Source of the DNA: a virus
Virus record (IMG/VR): IMGVR_UViG_3300042356_000309
Span: 1 to 64,000 of that record
Reading direction: 5' to 3' (one strand)
DNA length: 64,000 nucleotides
Shown here: positions 51,900 to 60,366 of the stretch, one piece after another
Position numbering within the stretch: position 1 is the first letter of the stretch
How the letters are laid out: each line of letters starts with the position of its first letter
Translations under genes and position numbers: made by a program
Notes under the pieces: model-generated
Told to the model about the DNA's origin: nothing
Databases searched by the model: none
Seen by the model: the letters and a program-made list of their open reading frames with translations, nothing else

Positions 51900-52166
51900 T
51901 TATTTTTTTGTACTCTTACCATTTGAGCCGTTTCTTGCTCTATTATTTTTAAAGTATTCCTTAACAATACCGCCTCCTCTCGTGTGGCTCATGTCCATGT
52001 TGTCTCCATTTCCATATGTCCCAGCATTTCTGTTGGCCTTGTTAAGCTCTACCCTCTTATCCTTCTCTTTCTTTGACTTATTATACTCCTTCTGGTACTC
52101 AAGTCTTTTATTTCTAGCCTCTGAATTTTCAGCGTAATACTTCGCTGTCCTCCCCTTTGTTGCCAT
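51900..52166 (-). CDS. Conserved phage protein of HNH-like type (88 residues)
   Basis: KGRTAKYYAENSEARNKRLEYQ, then ELNKANRNAGTYGNGDNMDMSHTRGG is a pattern repeated in many tailed phages. It looks like an HNH-related or virion-associated small protein, though the H/N catalytic set is incomplete. Lysine-rich. Overlaps the next gene by 38 bp. Confidence 0.65.
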   Translation of the reverse strand: MATKGRTAKYYAENSEARNKRLEYQKEYNKSKKEKDKRVELNKANRNAGTYGNGDNMDMSHTRGGGIVKEYFKNNRARNGSNGKSTKK

Positions 52167-52329
52167 ATGGAAACATGTTATTTAGTTTCTCTTGTCTTTC
52201 ATTACATCCACAGTCTCCAATGATACCTAGTTCCTTTGCTTGTTCAATAGCATACTTTATTCCTGTATACTTTGTTACCATTGCAACGGTATCACCTAAA
52301 CCTTTCTGTTTTGAAAGAACCTTAATCAT
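52129..52329 (-). CDS. Small conserved cysteine-containing protein (66 residues)
   Basis: KGLGDTVAMVTKYTGIKYAIEQ, then DCGCNERQEKLNNMFPYG matches a short protein type I know from Bacteroidota phages. The CGC pair and flanking residues could bind a metal or form a disulfide. Overlaps both neighbours. Confidence 0.7.
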   Translation of the reverse strand: MIKVLSKQKGLGDTVAMVTKYTGIKYAIEQAKELGIIGDCGCNERQEKLNNMFPYGNKGEDSEVLR

Positions 52330-52496
52330 TTCATTCTCTTGAGACCGTTCTTCATTGATGACATTACAGCCATCTTAACCATAGCCTCTGAAGCCTCTTC
52401 TGCTAATTCTTTAGCGTCTTTCTGACTTTTCTTAGCTTTAATCAACTTATCGATATAAGTATCATAAATACCTTCTGGTTTCTTCATGTTTTTCAT
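52326..52496 (-). CDS. Small lysine-rich helical protein (56 residues)
   Basis: MKNMKKPEGIYDTYIDKLIK then an alanine/glutamate helix (SQKDAKELAEEASEAMVKMA). A TATATTTG box begins four bases upstream of the ATG. Overlaps the next start by 4 bp. Unknown role. Confidence 0.6.
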   Translation of the reverse strand: MKNMKKPEGIYDTYIDKLIKAKKSQKDAKELAEEASEAMVKMAVMSSMKNGLKRMK

Positions 52497-52500
52497 AATG

Positions 52501-52508
52501 CAAATATA
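52501..52508 (-). promoter_or_regulatory. -7 box TATATTTG before 52326-52496
   Basis: Perfect TAnnTTTG match close to the start codon; the -33 element is not clear. Confidence 0.45.
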
Positions 52509-52515
52509 AGTATTT

Positions 52516-52824
52516 TTACAATATAATTTCTACGTTATATCCTAAATTTTCATAAACCGTCTTAGTACAGTTTAATGCTGTATTAATGCTTTGAGGAGAA
52601 CCATCATATATCTCTACTGTAAATGATCCTTGTTGAACATCTGTATATAGAGGCATATTTTGAATATATGTGTCCTTACTTGCATAAGTAACTACAGCTA
52701 TCTCTAAAGTTTTACCATCTGCTCTACCAGCAAATTCTATTCTTCCATAGACATTTAATAAATCTATTTCAGTTCCTGCTATTTTTATAGGCTTAGCATC
52801 TGTAGCCTTAATTAATAATCCCAT
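52516..52824 (-). CDS. Small virion-type protein (102 residues)
   Basis: MGLLIKATDAKPIKIAGTEIDL, then GRIEFAGRADGKTLEIAVVTYASKDTY: a beta-rich pattern common next to fibre genes in Bacteroidota phages. Likely a fibre adaptor or collar part; unproven. Confidence 0.65.
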   Translation of the reverse strand: MGLLIKATDAKPIKIAGTEIDLLNVYGRIEFAGRADGKTLEIAVVTYASKDTYIQNMPLYTDVQQGSFTVEIYDGSPQSINTALNCTKTVYENLGYNVEIIL

Positions 52825-52834
52825 ATTTATAAAT

Positions 52835-54478
52835 TTATGCTAATAATCCAACATTTCGTAATGCTTGTACTACCTGTTGCAATGTGTAACCACCAAATGT
52901 ATCTGTACTTGTTAATGTTGTACCACCACCACTTACCAAAGTTGCTCCTGCTACTCCTGTAGTAGGTTGCACTATTGGAGTTTTATTCCAAAATGCAAAC
53001 TTTTGATTTGTTGCCGCACCTATTTTTGTTCCTGTACCTGTATCAAAATAAATATCACGACCTGCACCAAATGTTAATGCATCCGACCATTGACCTTTTA
53101 TAGTAACTTGTGGTGTACCTGCACTATTACAGAATTCCATCATTGATCCATTTGATGTAGTACGTAGATTATAAATTGATGTACCTGCAGTATTAAATAT
53201 TCTTTGTACATTATCATTTGCATTACCTGCATATACGAATAATGCACCGCCTGTATCTGTCATGCCTGAAGTTCCGCAAGTCATACGGCTGCTTACACTA
53301 GCATATCCATTCCCTTGCACATCAAATAAATTTGCTGTATTAGCTGAATTCCGAACTCTGAATCCGATATCTGTACTGAGTGCCCCTTGCGCCCTAACAT
53401 CTAATCTTACAGTAGTAGCAGGCGTTGCACCTATACCAAGCCTTTTATTAGTATTATCCCAAAATAATGCAGAATCTTGACCTACAACATTACCTCCATT
53501 TTGGAATAATACCCTTCCTACTGTACCAGAAGCTATTGGTGTTGTGCCTACTGTAATACTTGATGATGCATTTTGAGCCACCCATAATGATCCATTATAT
53601 GTTAATACGTTACCGTTTACTGGCGGAGTGGTTATAAGATCAACATCATGTATCTCATCTAACTCGTACCCATTCTGAACCCTTACATATATCTGTCCGT
53701 TACCAGCGTTTGCTCTCTCAACAATGCCTGCATAAACCAAGTGATTTGGTGCATATGGTTTAGTAGAAGTAAGAGTACCTGCCGTAGCTCCTACATATAA
53801 CGTAGCTCCTGGAGAATACATAGATGTGTTCAAGTTCTGTATTACACCCTGCGTTATAATAAAACCTGTGCCGTTAGCAGCAATAGAGCTGCTAAATACA
53901 AGTCCTACAGTCTTCGCAGAAGTTGCGTCACTCGTGTTAGCAGCAAGCTTAACAGACATCCTGTCTCCTACTGCTCCAAATGCGTATACTGGTTGACCTT
54001 TGTTTATTGTTACACTGTCGGCATTAGTAACGTATGCAAACATCTGATTCGGTTTTATACCGATCATCTGAAAGTTCGTTCCATCGTAAATAACTAAAAA
54101 CTCTTGCCCTACACGTATGTCTCCACCAGTCAATATTACATCGTTGTTTTTAACAAGACTTACAGCACCAATGCTGTTAATGTTCAATGTAGCACCGTTG
54201 ACATTATTCGTGTTGAACTTTATAATATAAGCATCATTAGTAGTGTATGACGTTACACCAGTTATTGTTGTTGTATAAATATCTGTTACTGCCGCAGTAG
54301 CCGTACCACTCTTTATTCCTCCACCAGCACTTACTGTGGACCACGTACCATCACCTCTTAAATACGTAGTATTATCCGCAGTACCTGTACCCAAGTTAAA
54401 TGTAGGTATCTTGTCCTCTTGAGAGAATGGTATTATTTTATCTAGAACCTTCTTAAGTGGTCTTGGGAAAATACTCAT
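52835..54478 (-). CDS. Tail or head fibre (547 residues)
   Basis: The ATG at 54478 (MSIFPRPLKKVLDKIIPFSQ) is preferred; the longer frame to 54520 would overlap the divergent promoter. The sequence is beta-rich, low in cysteine, with repeated short fibre motifs (TTYLRGDGTW, VLTYNGSLWVAQNASSS, ALFWDNTNKRLGIG) and ends in a trimerisation-type helix (GYTLQQVVQALRNVGLL). This is the usual layout of receptor-binding fibres. No endosialidase chaperone is present. Confidence 0.75.
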   Translation of the reverse strand: MSIFPRPLKKVLDKIIPFSQEDKIPTFNLGTGTADNTTYLRGDGTWSTVSAGGGIKSGTATAAVTDIYTTTITGVTSYTTNDAYIIKFNTNNVNGATLNINSIGAVSLVKNNDVILTGGDIRVGQEFLVIYDGTNFQMIGIKPNQMFAYVTNADSVTINKGQPVYAFGAVGDRMSVKLAANTSDATSAKTVGLVFSSSIAANGTGFIITQGVIQNLNTSMYSPGATLYVGATAGTLTSTKPYAPNHLVYAGIVERANAGNGQIYVRVQNGYELDEIHDVDLITTPPVNGNVLTYNGSLWVAQNASSSITVGTTPIASGTVGRVLFQNGGNVVGQDSALFWDNTNKRLGIGATPATTVRLDVRAQGALSTDIGFRVRNSANTANLFDVQGNGYASVSSRMTCGTSGMTDTGGALFVYAGNANDNVQRIFNTAGTSIYNLRTTSNGSMMEFCNSAGTPQVTIKGQWSDALTFGAGRDIYFDTGTGTKIGAATNQKFAFWNKTPIVQPTTGVAGATLVSGGGTTLTSTDTFGGYTLQQVVQALRNVGLLA

Positions 54479-54482
54479 ATTG

Positions 54483-54514
54483 TTTGTTCTTGTCGCAAAT
54501 TTAGCATATTTTTG
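54483..54514 (+). promoter_or_regulatory. Bacteroidota promoter of the winged-helix regulator
   Basis: TTTG, 20 bp, TATTTTTG: a complete match to the TTTG-N19-21-TAnnTTTG consensus. The -7 box ends six bases before the ATG at 54521, so the transcript is nearly leaderless. Confidence 0.8.
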
Positions 54515-54519
54515 CGACA
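54491..54519. promoter_or_regulatory. 9-bp inverted repeat operator with two opposed -7 boxes
   Basis: TGTCGCAAA (54491-54499) and TTTGCGACA (54511-54519) are perfect inverted repeats separated by 11 bp. The right arm overlaps the plus-strand TATTTTTG. The left arm overlaps a minus-strand TAAATTTG (54496-54503) that faces the fibre gene. A dimeric repressor here could control both directions. Confidence 0.75.
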
Positions 54520-54520
54520 T

Positions 54521-55036
54521 ATGGTCCCAGTAGTCAAAAGAAAAAAGGTATACGTAAAGAAAAGGAAGCGAAAGGTTCTTATATGTGATCGTACCGAAGT
54601 TAAGTTCAACTACATGAAGTACTACCGTGTTGTCCGTTACTGGGCAATGCGTACCTACGACATCACTACACCAGAACTTGAGATGCTGTTCTTTCTCTAT
54701 GATGAGAAACTGTTCACCATCTCTAAGTTTGATAAGTACGACAACATATTCTCCTGGAACACAAGAAGGCTATACAAGCTACAGAACAAGGGTCTTGTTC
54801 ACGTATGGAGACCAGCAGGTCACCAAGAGGCTAGACTATACGAGCTTACGTACAAGGCAAAGCGCATGATATTCAGCATATATAAAAAGCTAAATGGGGA
54901 AGAACCAATCCCAACATCAGAAAGGCGCAACCCCATTTTTAGGAAGAATAGCAGCTACACCGATAAGGTGTATGCCATGGCAATCAAAGACTTCAATAAC
55001 GAGATCAAAGAATCAAAGCCACGTCTCTATACATAA
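54521..55036 (+). CDS. Winged-helix (MarR/replication-initiator-like) regulator, only rightward gene in the late block (171 residues)
   Basis: A basic N-terminus (VVKRKKVYVKKRKRKV) is followed by a helical/winged region: TPELEMLFFLYDEKLFTISKFDKYD, NTRRLYKLQNKGLVHVWRP and ARLYELTYKAKRMIFSIYKKL, which read as helix, recognition helix and wing of a MarR-type winged helix. It likely binds the inverted repeat at 54491-54519 just upstream. Its end overlaps groES by 32 bp on the other strand. Start: ATG 54521; a TTG nine bases upstream falls in the -7 box. Confidence 0.75.
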   Translation: MVPVVKRKKVYVKKRKRKVLICDRTEVKFNYMKYYRVVRYWAMRTYDITTPELEMLFFLYDEKLFTISKFDKYDNIFSWNTRRLYKLQNKGLVHVWRPAGHQEARLYELTYKAKRMIFSIYKKLNGEEPIPTSERRNPIFRKNSSYTDKVYAMAIKDFNNEIKESKPRLYT

Positions 55037-55286
55037 TTATCCTGTAGTTCTTATCGTTCATCCTGTAGTCGTGACCCTGCACAGAGTCATACGCAACCAC
55101 GTCACCAGTTTTTATTACTGGGTTACCATCCTCGTCATACGGTAGATCCTCACTAGCGAGTATTACCTCAGCCTGCTGGTATCTCTGTTTTGCTGTCTCC
55201 ATTCCAGAAAGTAGGAGCCCTGTACTGGACTCCTGTCTCTCTAACTCCATAGGTAGTACAACAATGAAACTATTCAACGCTTTCAT
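55005..55286 (-). CDS. groES: GroES co-chaperonin (93 residues)
   Basis: Small barrel protein with the mobile-loop pattern ESSTGLLLSG, a GEV-like turn (QAEVILAS), KTGDVVAYDSVQG and a final VALIL, matching GroES end to end. It would cap the phage GroEL. It overlaps groEL by 17 bp but is coded after it; bacterial operons have groES first. Confidence 0.85.
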   Translation of the reverse strand: MKALNSFIVVLPMELERQESSTGLLLSGMETAKQRYQQAEVILASEDLPYDEDGNPVIKTGDVVAYDSVQGHDYRMNDKNYRIIMYRDVALIL

Positions 55287-56865
55287 TCTCTCTTACGTTT
55301 GTTATTATCGCATTAGTACTTAGTATAGTTGTTGCCACAGAAACTGCGTTCTTGATGGCGTTCTTTGTTACCTTAGCTGGATCAATGATACCCATCTTGA
55401 TCATGTCTCCATACTTGTCGTTCTTCACATCGTAACCGTATCCATCCTTGTTGAACACGATGTTGTTGTAGCACTCCTCTGGATCTACTCCAGAGTTCGT
55501 ACATATCTTGTACAACGGAGACTTCACAACGCTAGACATGATGTTGTAAGCTATCTCACGCTCTACTGTTGATCCGTTCTTAACCTTAGACATCGCATTG
55601 ATTAGCGATATTCCACCACCTGGTAGAATGCCTTCGTCAATCGCTGCCTTCACTGCCAACACCGCATCGTCAACACGGTCCCTCAACTCCTTCTGCTCGA
55701 TGTCAGAGTCTGCACCTACGTATATAATACCTATACCTCCAGAGATGTTGGCGATACGCTCGTTCAAGAAGTTGATATAGCTCTCGTCCTTCTCCTCCTC
55801 GATCAGCATCTTAAGGTCGGCAACGTGTGACTGAACGTCACTCTTTTCAATGTAGTCCTCGTCTGGAATGATCACCGTTGAGTCCTGCCCGATAATAATC
55901 TTCTTGGCCTTACCCAACCCATCAAACGTACACAACGCCAAGTTGTCTCCAGTTGCCTGGCTGTAGTAGTGGCCTCCGAGAGATACTGCGATGTCCTCCA
56001 TCAGCTCGTCCTTACGGTATCCCATTGATGGTGGAATGATGTTGCAGAACCTGATCTTCTTCTCAAGAACGTTCATGTTAATTGTCGCTGCTACCTGTGG
56101 TGACAGCTGACCAATCACCAACAACGGGATACGCTCAGCTACTATGCGCTTAAGTATTGACTCAATGTGTGATAGGTTAACGATCTCGTGGTCCGTGATC
56201 AGTACGTATGCATCCTCGAACACACACTCCATCCTCCTGTTGTCTGTAACGAAGTGTCGTGATGTCCAACCACGCTGCACCCTAATACCGTTGATGATCT
56301 CTGAGTAGGTGTCGTTCGTCTTGGTGTTGTTCTCAACGGTCACAAACTTAACCTTGTCATACACGTCAGCGATTAGTTTACCAGTCACTGGGTCGTTGTT
56401 AGATGAGATCGTTGCAACGTCTAGTAATCGTCTATCCTTAACTGGCTTAGCCATCTTACCAAGGTTCGTCACGATCTCGTCACAGATCGACTGTATAGAC
56501 CTAAGAACCTCTGTCTTGTTGAACTTCTGGTACATGCCAGTGATCCAGTCATACACATCGATCAGCTCTCTTGTCAACACGATGCTCGTTGTTGTACCGT
56601 CTCCAGCCATCTTCGCTGTATTCGATGCAGCCTCACGCACGAGTTGTACCGCCAAGTTCTCAACTGGGTTATACAGGTTGATTGACTTTGCTACCGTTAC
56701 ACCGTCCTTGGTAACTGTAACCCCTCCGACATGTTGCTCAGACTCTATCAGAACGGTCTGACCACCTGGGCCTAGTGTTGATGCAACTGCGTCAGATATC
56801 TTATTTATACCGTTCTTCAGTTGATTTCGACCCTTTTCGTCTAAAAATATTTGTTTTATTACCAT
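55270..56865 (-). CDS. groEL: GroEL chaperonin (531 residues)
   Basis: Hallmarks along the chain: TLGPGGQTVLI near the start, MAGDGTTTSIVL with the ATP-hydrolysis aspartate (about residue 88), SGGIGIIYVGA in the intermediate region, and RVDDAVLAVKAAIDEGILPGGG with the second catalytic aspartate. The C-terminal GGM tail of bacterial GroEL is absent. The apical domain diverges. Probably folds phage virion proteins. It has a strong own promoter. Confidence 0.9.
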   Translation of the reverse strand: MVIKQIFLDEKGRNQLKNGINKISDAVASTLGPGGQTVLIESEQHVGGVTVTKDGVTVAKSINLYNPVENLAVQLVREAASNTAKMAGDGTTTSIVLTRELIDVYDWITGMYQKFNKTEVLRSIQSICDEIVTNLGKMAKPVKDRRLLDVATISSNNDPVTGKLIADVYDKVKFVTVENNTKTNDTYSEIINGIRVQRGWTSRHFVTDNRRMECVFEDAYVLITDHEIVNLSHIESILKRIVAERIPLLVIGQLSPQVAATINMNVLEKKIRFCNIIPPSMGYRKDELMEDIAVSLGGHYYSQATGDNLALCTFDGLGKAKKIIIGQDSTVIIPDEDYIEKSDVQSHVADLKMLIEEEKDESYINFLNERIANISGGIGIIYVGADSDIEQKELRDRVDDAVLAVKAAIDEGILPGGGISLINAMSKVKNGSTVEREIAYNIMSSVVKSPLYKICTNSGVDPEECYNNIVFNKDGYGYDVKNDKYGDMIKMGIIDPAKVTKNAIKNAVSVATTILSTNAIITNVRENESVE

Positions 56866-56885
56866 AAATTTGATTAAATTCTATG

Positions 56886-56915
56886 CAAATATATAAAAAA
56901 TAAGTAAGCCCACAA
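56886..56915 (-). promoter_or_regulatory. Bacteroidota-type promoter of groEL-groES
   Basis: Minus strand TTG, 19 bp, TATATTTG; the -7 box ends 20 bases before the groEL ATG. One of the best matches to the phylum's consensus in the window. Confidence 0.75.
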
Positions 56916-56924
56916 CTGTGGGCT
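56895..56924 (-). terminator. Terminator after the secreted protein gene
   Basis: Stem AGCCCACA / TGTGGGCT (56907-56924) with a two-base gap, followed on the minus strand by TACTTATTTTTT. It overlaps the -33 of the groEL promoter. Confidence 0.75.
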
Positions 56925-56934
56925 CGATTTTTTA

Positions 56935-57435
56935 TTACTTTCCTAACCATTTATCTACTAACTCCTTTCCGTAAATACGTATGTAGTGTTTCTTTAAATG
57001 TTTAACTTGAAAAACATGATCTTCATGTGATAACTGACTAACATATAGATGAGATGTTTCTTCAAAATTTAATAGTACCATGAAGTAGTGCTCTCCATCA
57101 TCTGTAATTATCTCCCACTCTTTTCTGCAATCTACATCTCTATATGATGGAACTTCATACGAATCATCTCCAAACTCACTAGCTATGTTGTATGCATACT
57201 CTATCATGTCTTCCTTCATTCCATACATCCCCTTTCCCATTGAAGTCCTTTGATTATTATCTATATAAAACCAAACGTATGGATCTGAAGCTAGAACACT
57301 GTCTACTATGTATGGATTATCAAATGAACCTTTTTCTGCTGTTGTGTCTATATACACACCATATTCATAATACTCTAACTGTGCATTTATTACTCCTGTA
57401 ACTGCTAATGCTAATGCTAAAACTATCTTTTTCAT
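56935..57435 (-). CDS. Secreted moron-like protein (166 residues)
   Basis: The true start is MKKIVLALALAVTGVINAQL at 57435: a typical Sec signal peptide with a cut after INA-Q, as in many Flavobacteriia. The frame is open upstream to 57492 but that part is the promoter. The mature part is acidic and tyrosine-rich with no known domain. It has its own promoter (57461-57489) and terminators on both sides, the layout of a phage 'moron' that is expressed independently of the lytic programme. Function unknown; it could alter the host surface. Confidence 0.75.
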   Translation of the reverse strand: MKKIVLALALAVTGVINAQLEYYEYGVYIDTTAEKGSFDNPYIVDSVLASDPYVWFYIDNNQRTSMGKGMYGMKEDMIEYAYNIASEFGDDSYEVPSYRDVDCRKEWEIITDDGEHYFMVLLNFEETSHLYVSQLSHEDHVFQVKHLKKHYIRIYGKELVDKWLGK

Positions 57436-57460
57436 AATACTAGAATTTAATTTGTTTTCA

Positions 57461-57489
57461 CTTATAACTCCAATATATACAAAAAGTAA
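57461..57489 (-). promoter_or_regulatory. TTACTT-N17-TATAAG promoter of the secreted protein
   Basis: Fifth instance of the early promoter box (TTACTTTTT-N12-GTTATA, 17 bp between hexamers), here on the minus strand inside the late block. It suggests this gene is transcribed early or constitutively. Confidence 0.6.
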
Positions 57490-57518
57490 CATCCGATCAA
57501 AAAAAATTTAATCGGATG
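57490..57518 (-). terminator. Terminator after the 667-residue basic protein gene
   Basis: Stem CATCCGAT / ATCGGATG around a 13-base loop, leading into TTACTTTTT on the minus strand. It separates the basic-protein unit from the secreted protein gene. Confidence 0.65.
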
Positions 57519-57542
57519 CACAAAAAATTATTTATTTATTTA

Positions 57543-59546
57543 TTATTTCTTACTAAATCTTCTAGCTCCAGCCTGCATATTACCTTGGCTTGATGAGTAT
57601 TGTCTAGCTCCAGTTTTTATGTTTTTACCAGCCTCTAGAATTTTTCCAAGTTTAACATTTTTACCACTCTTAGCATACTCCTTTATATCTGACTTAGTCA
57701 TTAACTTAGGCTCTTTATACTTAGCAACATCAGCAGCACCTTTTAGAGGTATTGTTTTGTTTAGCTCTGTCATACTAAAGTAACTAGTTCCTCTCATTGT
57801 TTTACCCTTAGCTGTTTTTCTAGCTTTTTTAGCTTCACTAGCTGTTGCAGCAACATTAATTGCTCTGGTATCCTTCTTCTCCATACGAAGACCCTTTCTG
57901 ATATCACCTTTGAATGATCTAGCTTCTTTAGCAACTCCTCTGGTTCCTTTAACTCCAGTTCTGATCATTTTCTTCTCTTCAGCAGTTCTCTTCATGCCTC
58001 TAGCCTCTTTCATAGCAGTACGTGCAGATGACTTCATTGCCTTGATCTCAGCAGGAGATTTTGCAGACTTCATTGCCTCAAGATCTTTTGCTAGTCCAGC
58101 AGCACTTGTGTCCTTACTAAACTTCTTAGGAGCCTTAGCAGCTTTAGCCTCAGCCATCATTGATTTAGATTTTGCAATAGCTCTACCTTTAGCACTTCCT
58201 TCAGTTCTAATTCCCTTAACTTGACCTTTTGATAGTTTACCTATTTCCTTAATATCTGCCTTAGCTCCTTTTAATGAAGATACTCTTTCTCCAGATGACG
58301 ATGATAAGTTTCCTGTAAGTTTTTCACCTTTTATTGCTCCAGTTTTTCTTTCAACACCTTTATCGTCTTTGTATGTCATAGAATCAGAGTCATACAATGC
58401 CTTTAAATCTTTAAGTCTTTGAGCTGAACCTTCTTGAAGTTTTTCACCACGCTTAACTGCCGTACCATACTTATTAGCTTGATCCTTAAGTGCAACTCCA
58501 CTCATTCCAAGAACTCGTTCCCTTGCACCTGCAAGTTTCTCCTCCTTCTTGTACTTCATTCTTTCGGAAAGTCTTGCGTTTTTAACTTTTGTTGTAGTTT
58601 GTGTAACAACCCCTCTTCTAGAACGGTTCCAGCCTGGTTTATCTAGTCCAGTAATTCTTTCAACTAAATCAGTGTCTTTCCAATCTTTTACCCTTTCTTG
58701 CTTAAAAGGCATATTCAACTTTGCGGCAAGTGAATCTTTATAGTCAAAAGCTAACTTTTTTTTACTCTTAGTTCTTCCTTTAGGACCAGAAACAGTCTCT
58801 GGAACCTGTATATCTCTTTCAGCTTCCTTGTCTTTTGTGATAAGATTAGGTTGCTTTAACTTTCTCTCATCAATAGCCTTTTGCTTAGCCTTTGCAGCAA
58901 ACTTACTTCCTGTCTTAACTAGCTCCTTTCGTTGTGGAATCTTGTTCTTCTCTGGGTTTCTTGGTATCAGACCAGCGTGCAAGCTTCCAGAGAATCCCCA
59001 GTCGTCACCTGCCTGTGAGTATGGATTGTATGCATCGTATTCTTTTTGACTTTTAAACTCATCTCTAAACTTATCAGTAGTTGGTTTTTTACCAGCTTTC
59101 AACCAAGCGTTATACATTGACTGAGATAGCTCTACGTCTTGATCACTAGATCCCATAGAATCAAGATTAAGCTGCTTCCTTAGTAACTCCTGGTCCTCAT
59201 CTGGAATATCAGCTATAGTCATGTCTGCATCTGGATGACGGTAGTCGTACCACTTATCTGCTTTAGGATTCTTGCTTGTTCTCTCCTTTCTACTTCTAGT
59301 GTCCTCTCCAACTGTAAATGTGTCTGACCTAACTTGTGGGCCTAACATTCCTTGGTTTACACCTTGATACTGAACCTTAGACCCCTTATCTAGCTTAGCA
59401 GGCTCTCCCTCTTTTGGTTTTGCCTTGATACCTACCTCACCAAGCATCTTCGGGCTAGACGATGTCTTCCCATCGTTCGATGTCGTCTTTGTTACAGCAC
59501 GACCCATACGTGTACGTGCTGTAGACATTTTACTTCTTACTGCCAT
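57543..59546 (-). CDS. Large lysine-rich, disordered protein (667 residues)
   Basis: Dominated by K, A, R, G, S and T with few hydrophobic residues. Many short repeats of the type AKS/AKA/KSMMAEAKAAKAPKK give it a histone-H1-like composition, with AEYRDW-type order absent. The N-terminal third has a more acidic, ordered patch (DADMTIADIPDEDQELLRKQL). It is followed by two smaller basic proteins. Inference: a DNA-condensing internal virion protein or a host nucleoid interferer. Confidence 0.65.
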   Translation of the reverse strand: MAVRSKMSTARTRMGRAVTKTTSNDGKTSSSPKMLGEVGIKAKPKEGEPAKLDKGSKVQYQGVNQGMLGPQVRSDTFTVGEDTRSRKERTSKNPKADKWYDYRHPDADMTIADIPDEDQELLRKQLNLDSMGSSDQDVELSQSMYNAWLKAGKKPTTDKFRDEFKSQKEYDAYNPYSQAGDDWGFSGSLHAGLIPRNPEKNKIPQRKELVKTGSKFAAKAKQKAIDERKLKQPNLITKDKEAERDIQVPETVSGPKGRTKSKKKLAFDYKDSLAAKLNMPFKQERVKDWKDTDLVERITGLDKPGWNRSRRGVVTQTTTKVKNARLSERMKYKKEEKLAGARERVLGMSGVALKDQANKYGTAVKRGEKLQEGSAQRLKDLKALYDSDSMTYKDDKGVERKTGAIKGEKLTGNLSSSSGERVSSLKGAKADIKEIGKLSKGQVKGIRTEGSAKGRAIAKSKSMMAEAKAAKAPKKFSKDTSAAGLAKDLEAMKSAKSPAEIKAMKSSARTAMKEARGMKRTAEEKKMIRTGVKGTRGVAKEARSFKGDIRKGLRMEKKDTRAINVAATASEAKKARKTAKGKTMRGTSYFSMTELNKTIPLKGAADVAKYKEPKLMTKSDIKEYAKSGKNVKLGKILEAGKNIKTGARQYSSSQGNMQAGARRFSKK

Positions 59547-59548
59547 TG

Positions 59549-59932
59549 TTATCCTCTTTTAGTAGATGTTAACTTAGATACAAACCTCTTAAATTTACCA
59601 GGCGCAGTTACCTTTACCTCTGGCAACATCTTAGCCTTAGGCTTCTGCTGTGTAGGCATAATCGTACCAGTCTTAACTGCCTTACGTGCGATCTTTGGTT
59701 TAGGCATATATATACCTGCCGATGAACCCATGGTCATAGCATTCTCAACTTGTTTATATGCATTCTTAAAGAAACCTCCTTCTGGAGCAGAAACTTCTTT
59801 CTTCATACCCATTGACATTGGCTTAGATGATTTACCTTTACCAATGTTCTTTACTCCCTGTCCTACAGACTTGGAGTTAGTCAACGTGCTCATCGGAGTC
59901 ACGGTGCTTGCTTTTGTTACTTTTCTGATCAT
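59549..59932 (-). CDS. Basic, low-complexity protein (127 residues)
   Basis: K/T/S/M-rich throughout (SSKPMSMGMKKEVSAPEGG), with a short ordered middle (FFKNAYKQVENAMTMGSSAGIY) and a basic C-terminus ending KLTSTKRG. Two bases separate it from the 667-residue gene. Probably belongs with the other basic proteins; function unknown. Confidence 0.6.
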   Translation of the reverse strand: MIRKVTKASTVTPMSTLTNSKSVGQGVKNIGKGKSSKPMSMGMKKEVSAPEGGFFKNAYKQVENAMTMGSSAGIYMPKPKIARKAVKTGTIMPTQQKPKAKMLPEVKVTAPGKFKRFVSKLTSTKRG

Positions 59933-59944
59933 TGTTATATATGT

Positions 59945-60322
59945 TTAGCGTCCTCTTCTGGTCATTGGTTTATTACTAGGCTTAGGAAGACCTGCCTTCT
60001 TAATAGTTGTGTAAGTAGATTTTTTAGCATCTCTCTCAGCTTTGTTATTAGCAATGTTCATCTTTACATTACCAACAGCTTCTTTAAACTGTTTTCCAAT
60101 TTGCTTAATAGAACCCTTAACAGCAGTCGCTAATGGACCAGGTCTGTTCATACTTTTTAGCTGATTCCCAGCGTTCTCAGATGCTTTCTTTTTAGCATCA
60201 TCCATTTTTTTCTTTTTCATAGCAGCTTGAATACCAGATCCTATTCCAGTATTGCTGTATGCAGAGCTTCCTTGTGATGCCTTTGGCATCTTCGTGCTCA
60301 TCGCAGTTACCATTCTTTTCAT
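59945..60322 (-). CDS. Basic, low-complexity protein (125 residues)
   Basis: Lysine- and alanine-rich (MKKKKMDDAKKKASENAGNQL) with a helical central part (GSIKQIGKQFKEAVGNVKMNIAN) and a C-terminus RRGR. A TACATTTG box (60355-60362) precedes the start. One of the first genes of the late operon. Confidence 0.6.
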   Translation of the reverse strand: MKRMVTAMSTKMPKASQGSSAYSNTGIGSGIQAAMKKKKMDDAKKKASENAGNQLKSMNRPGPLATAVKGSIKQIGKQFKEAVGNVKMNIANNKAERDAKKSTYTTIKKAGLPKPSNKPMTRRGR

Positions 60323-60354
60323 AACATGTTATATTTTTAAAGTTTATCGATATG

Positions 60355-60362
60355 CAAATGTA
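60355..60362 (-). promoter_or_regulatory. -7 box TACATTTG before the basic-protein genes
   Basis: TAnnTTTG match 33 bases upstream of the ATG at 60322; -33 not evident. Confidence 0.4.
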
Positions 60363-60366
60363 ATAA

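Noticed and set aside
54512-54520. TTG start for the winged-helix regulator
   Set aside because: It lies in the -7 box and operator arm; the ATG at 54521 is better placed.
57436-57492. 19-residue N-terminal extension of the secreted protein
   Set aside because: The extension is made by translating the promoter; the internal ATG gives a clean signal peptide.
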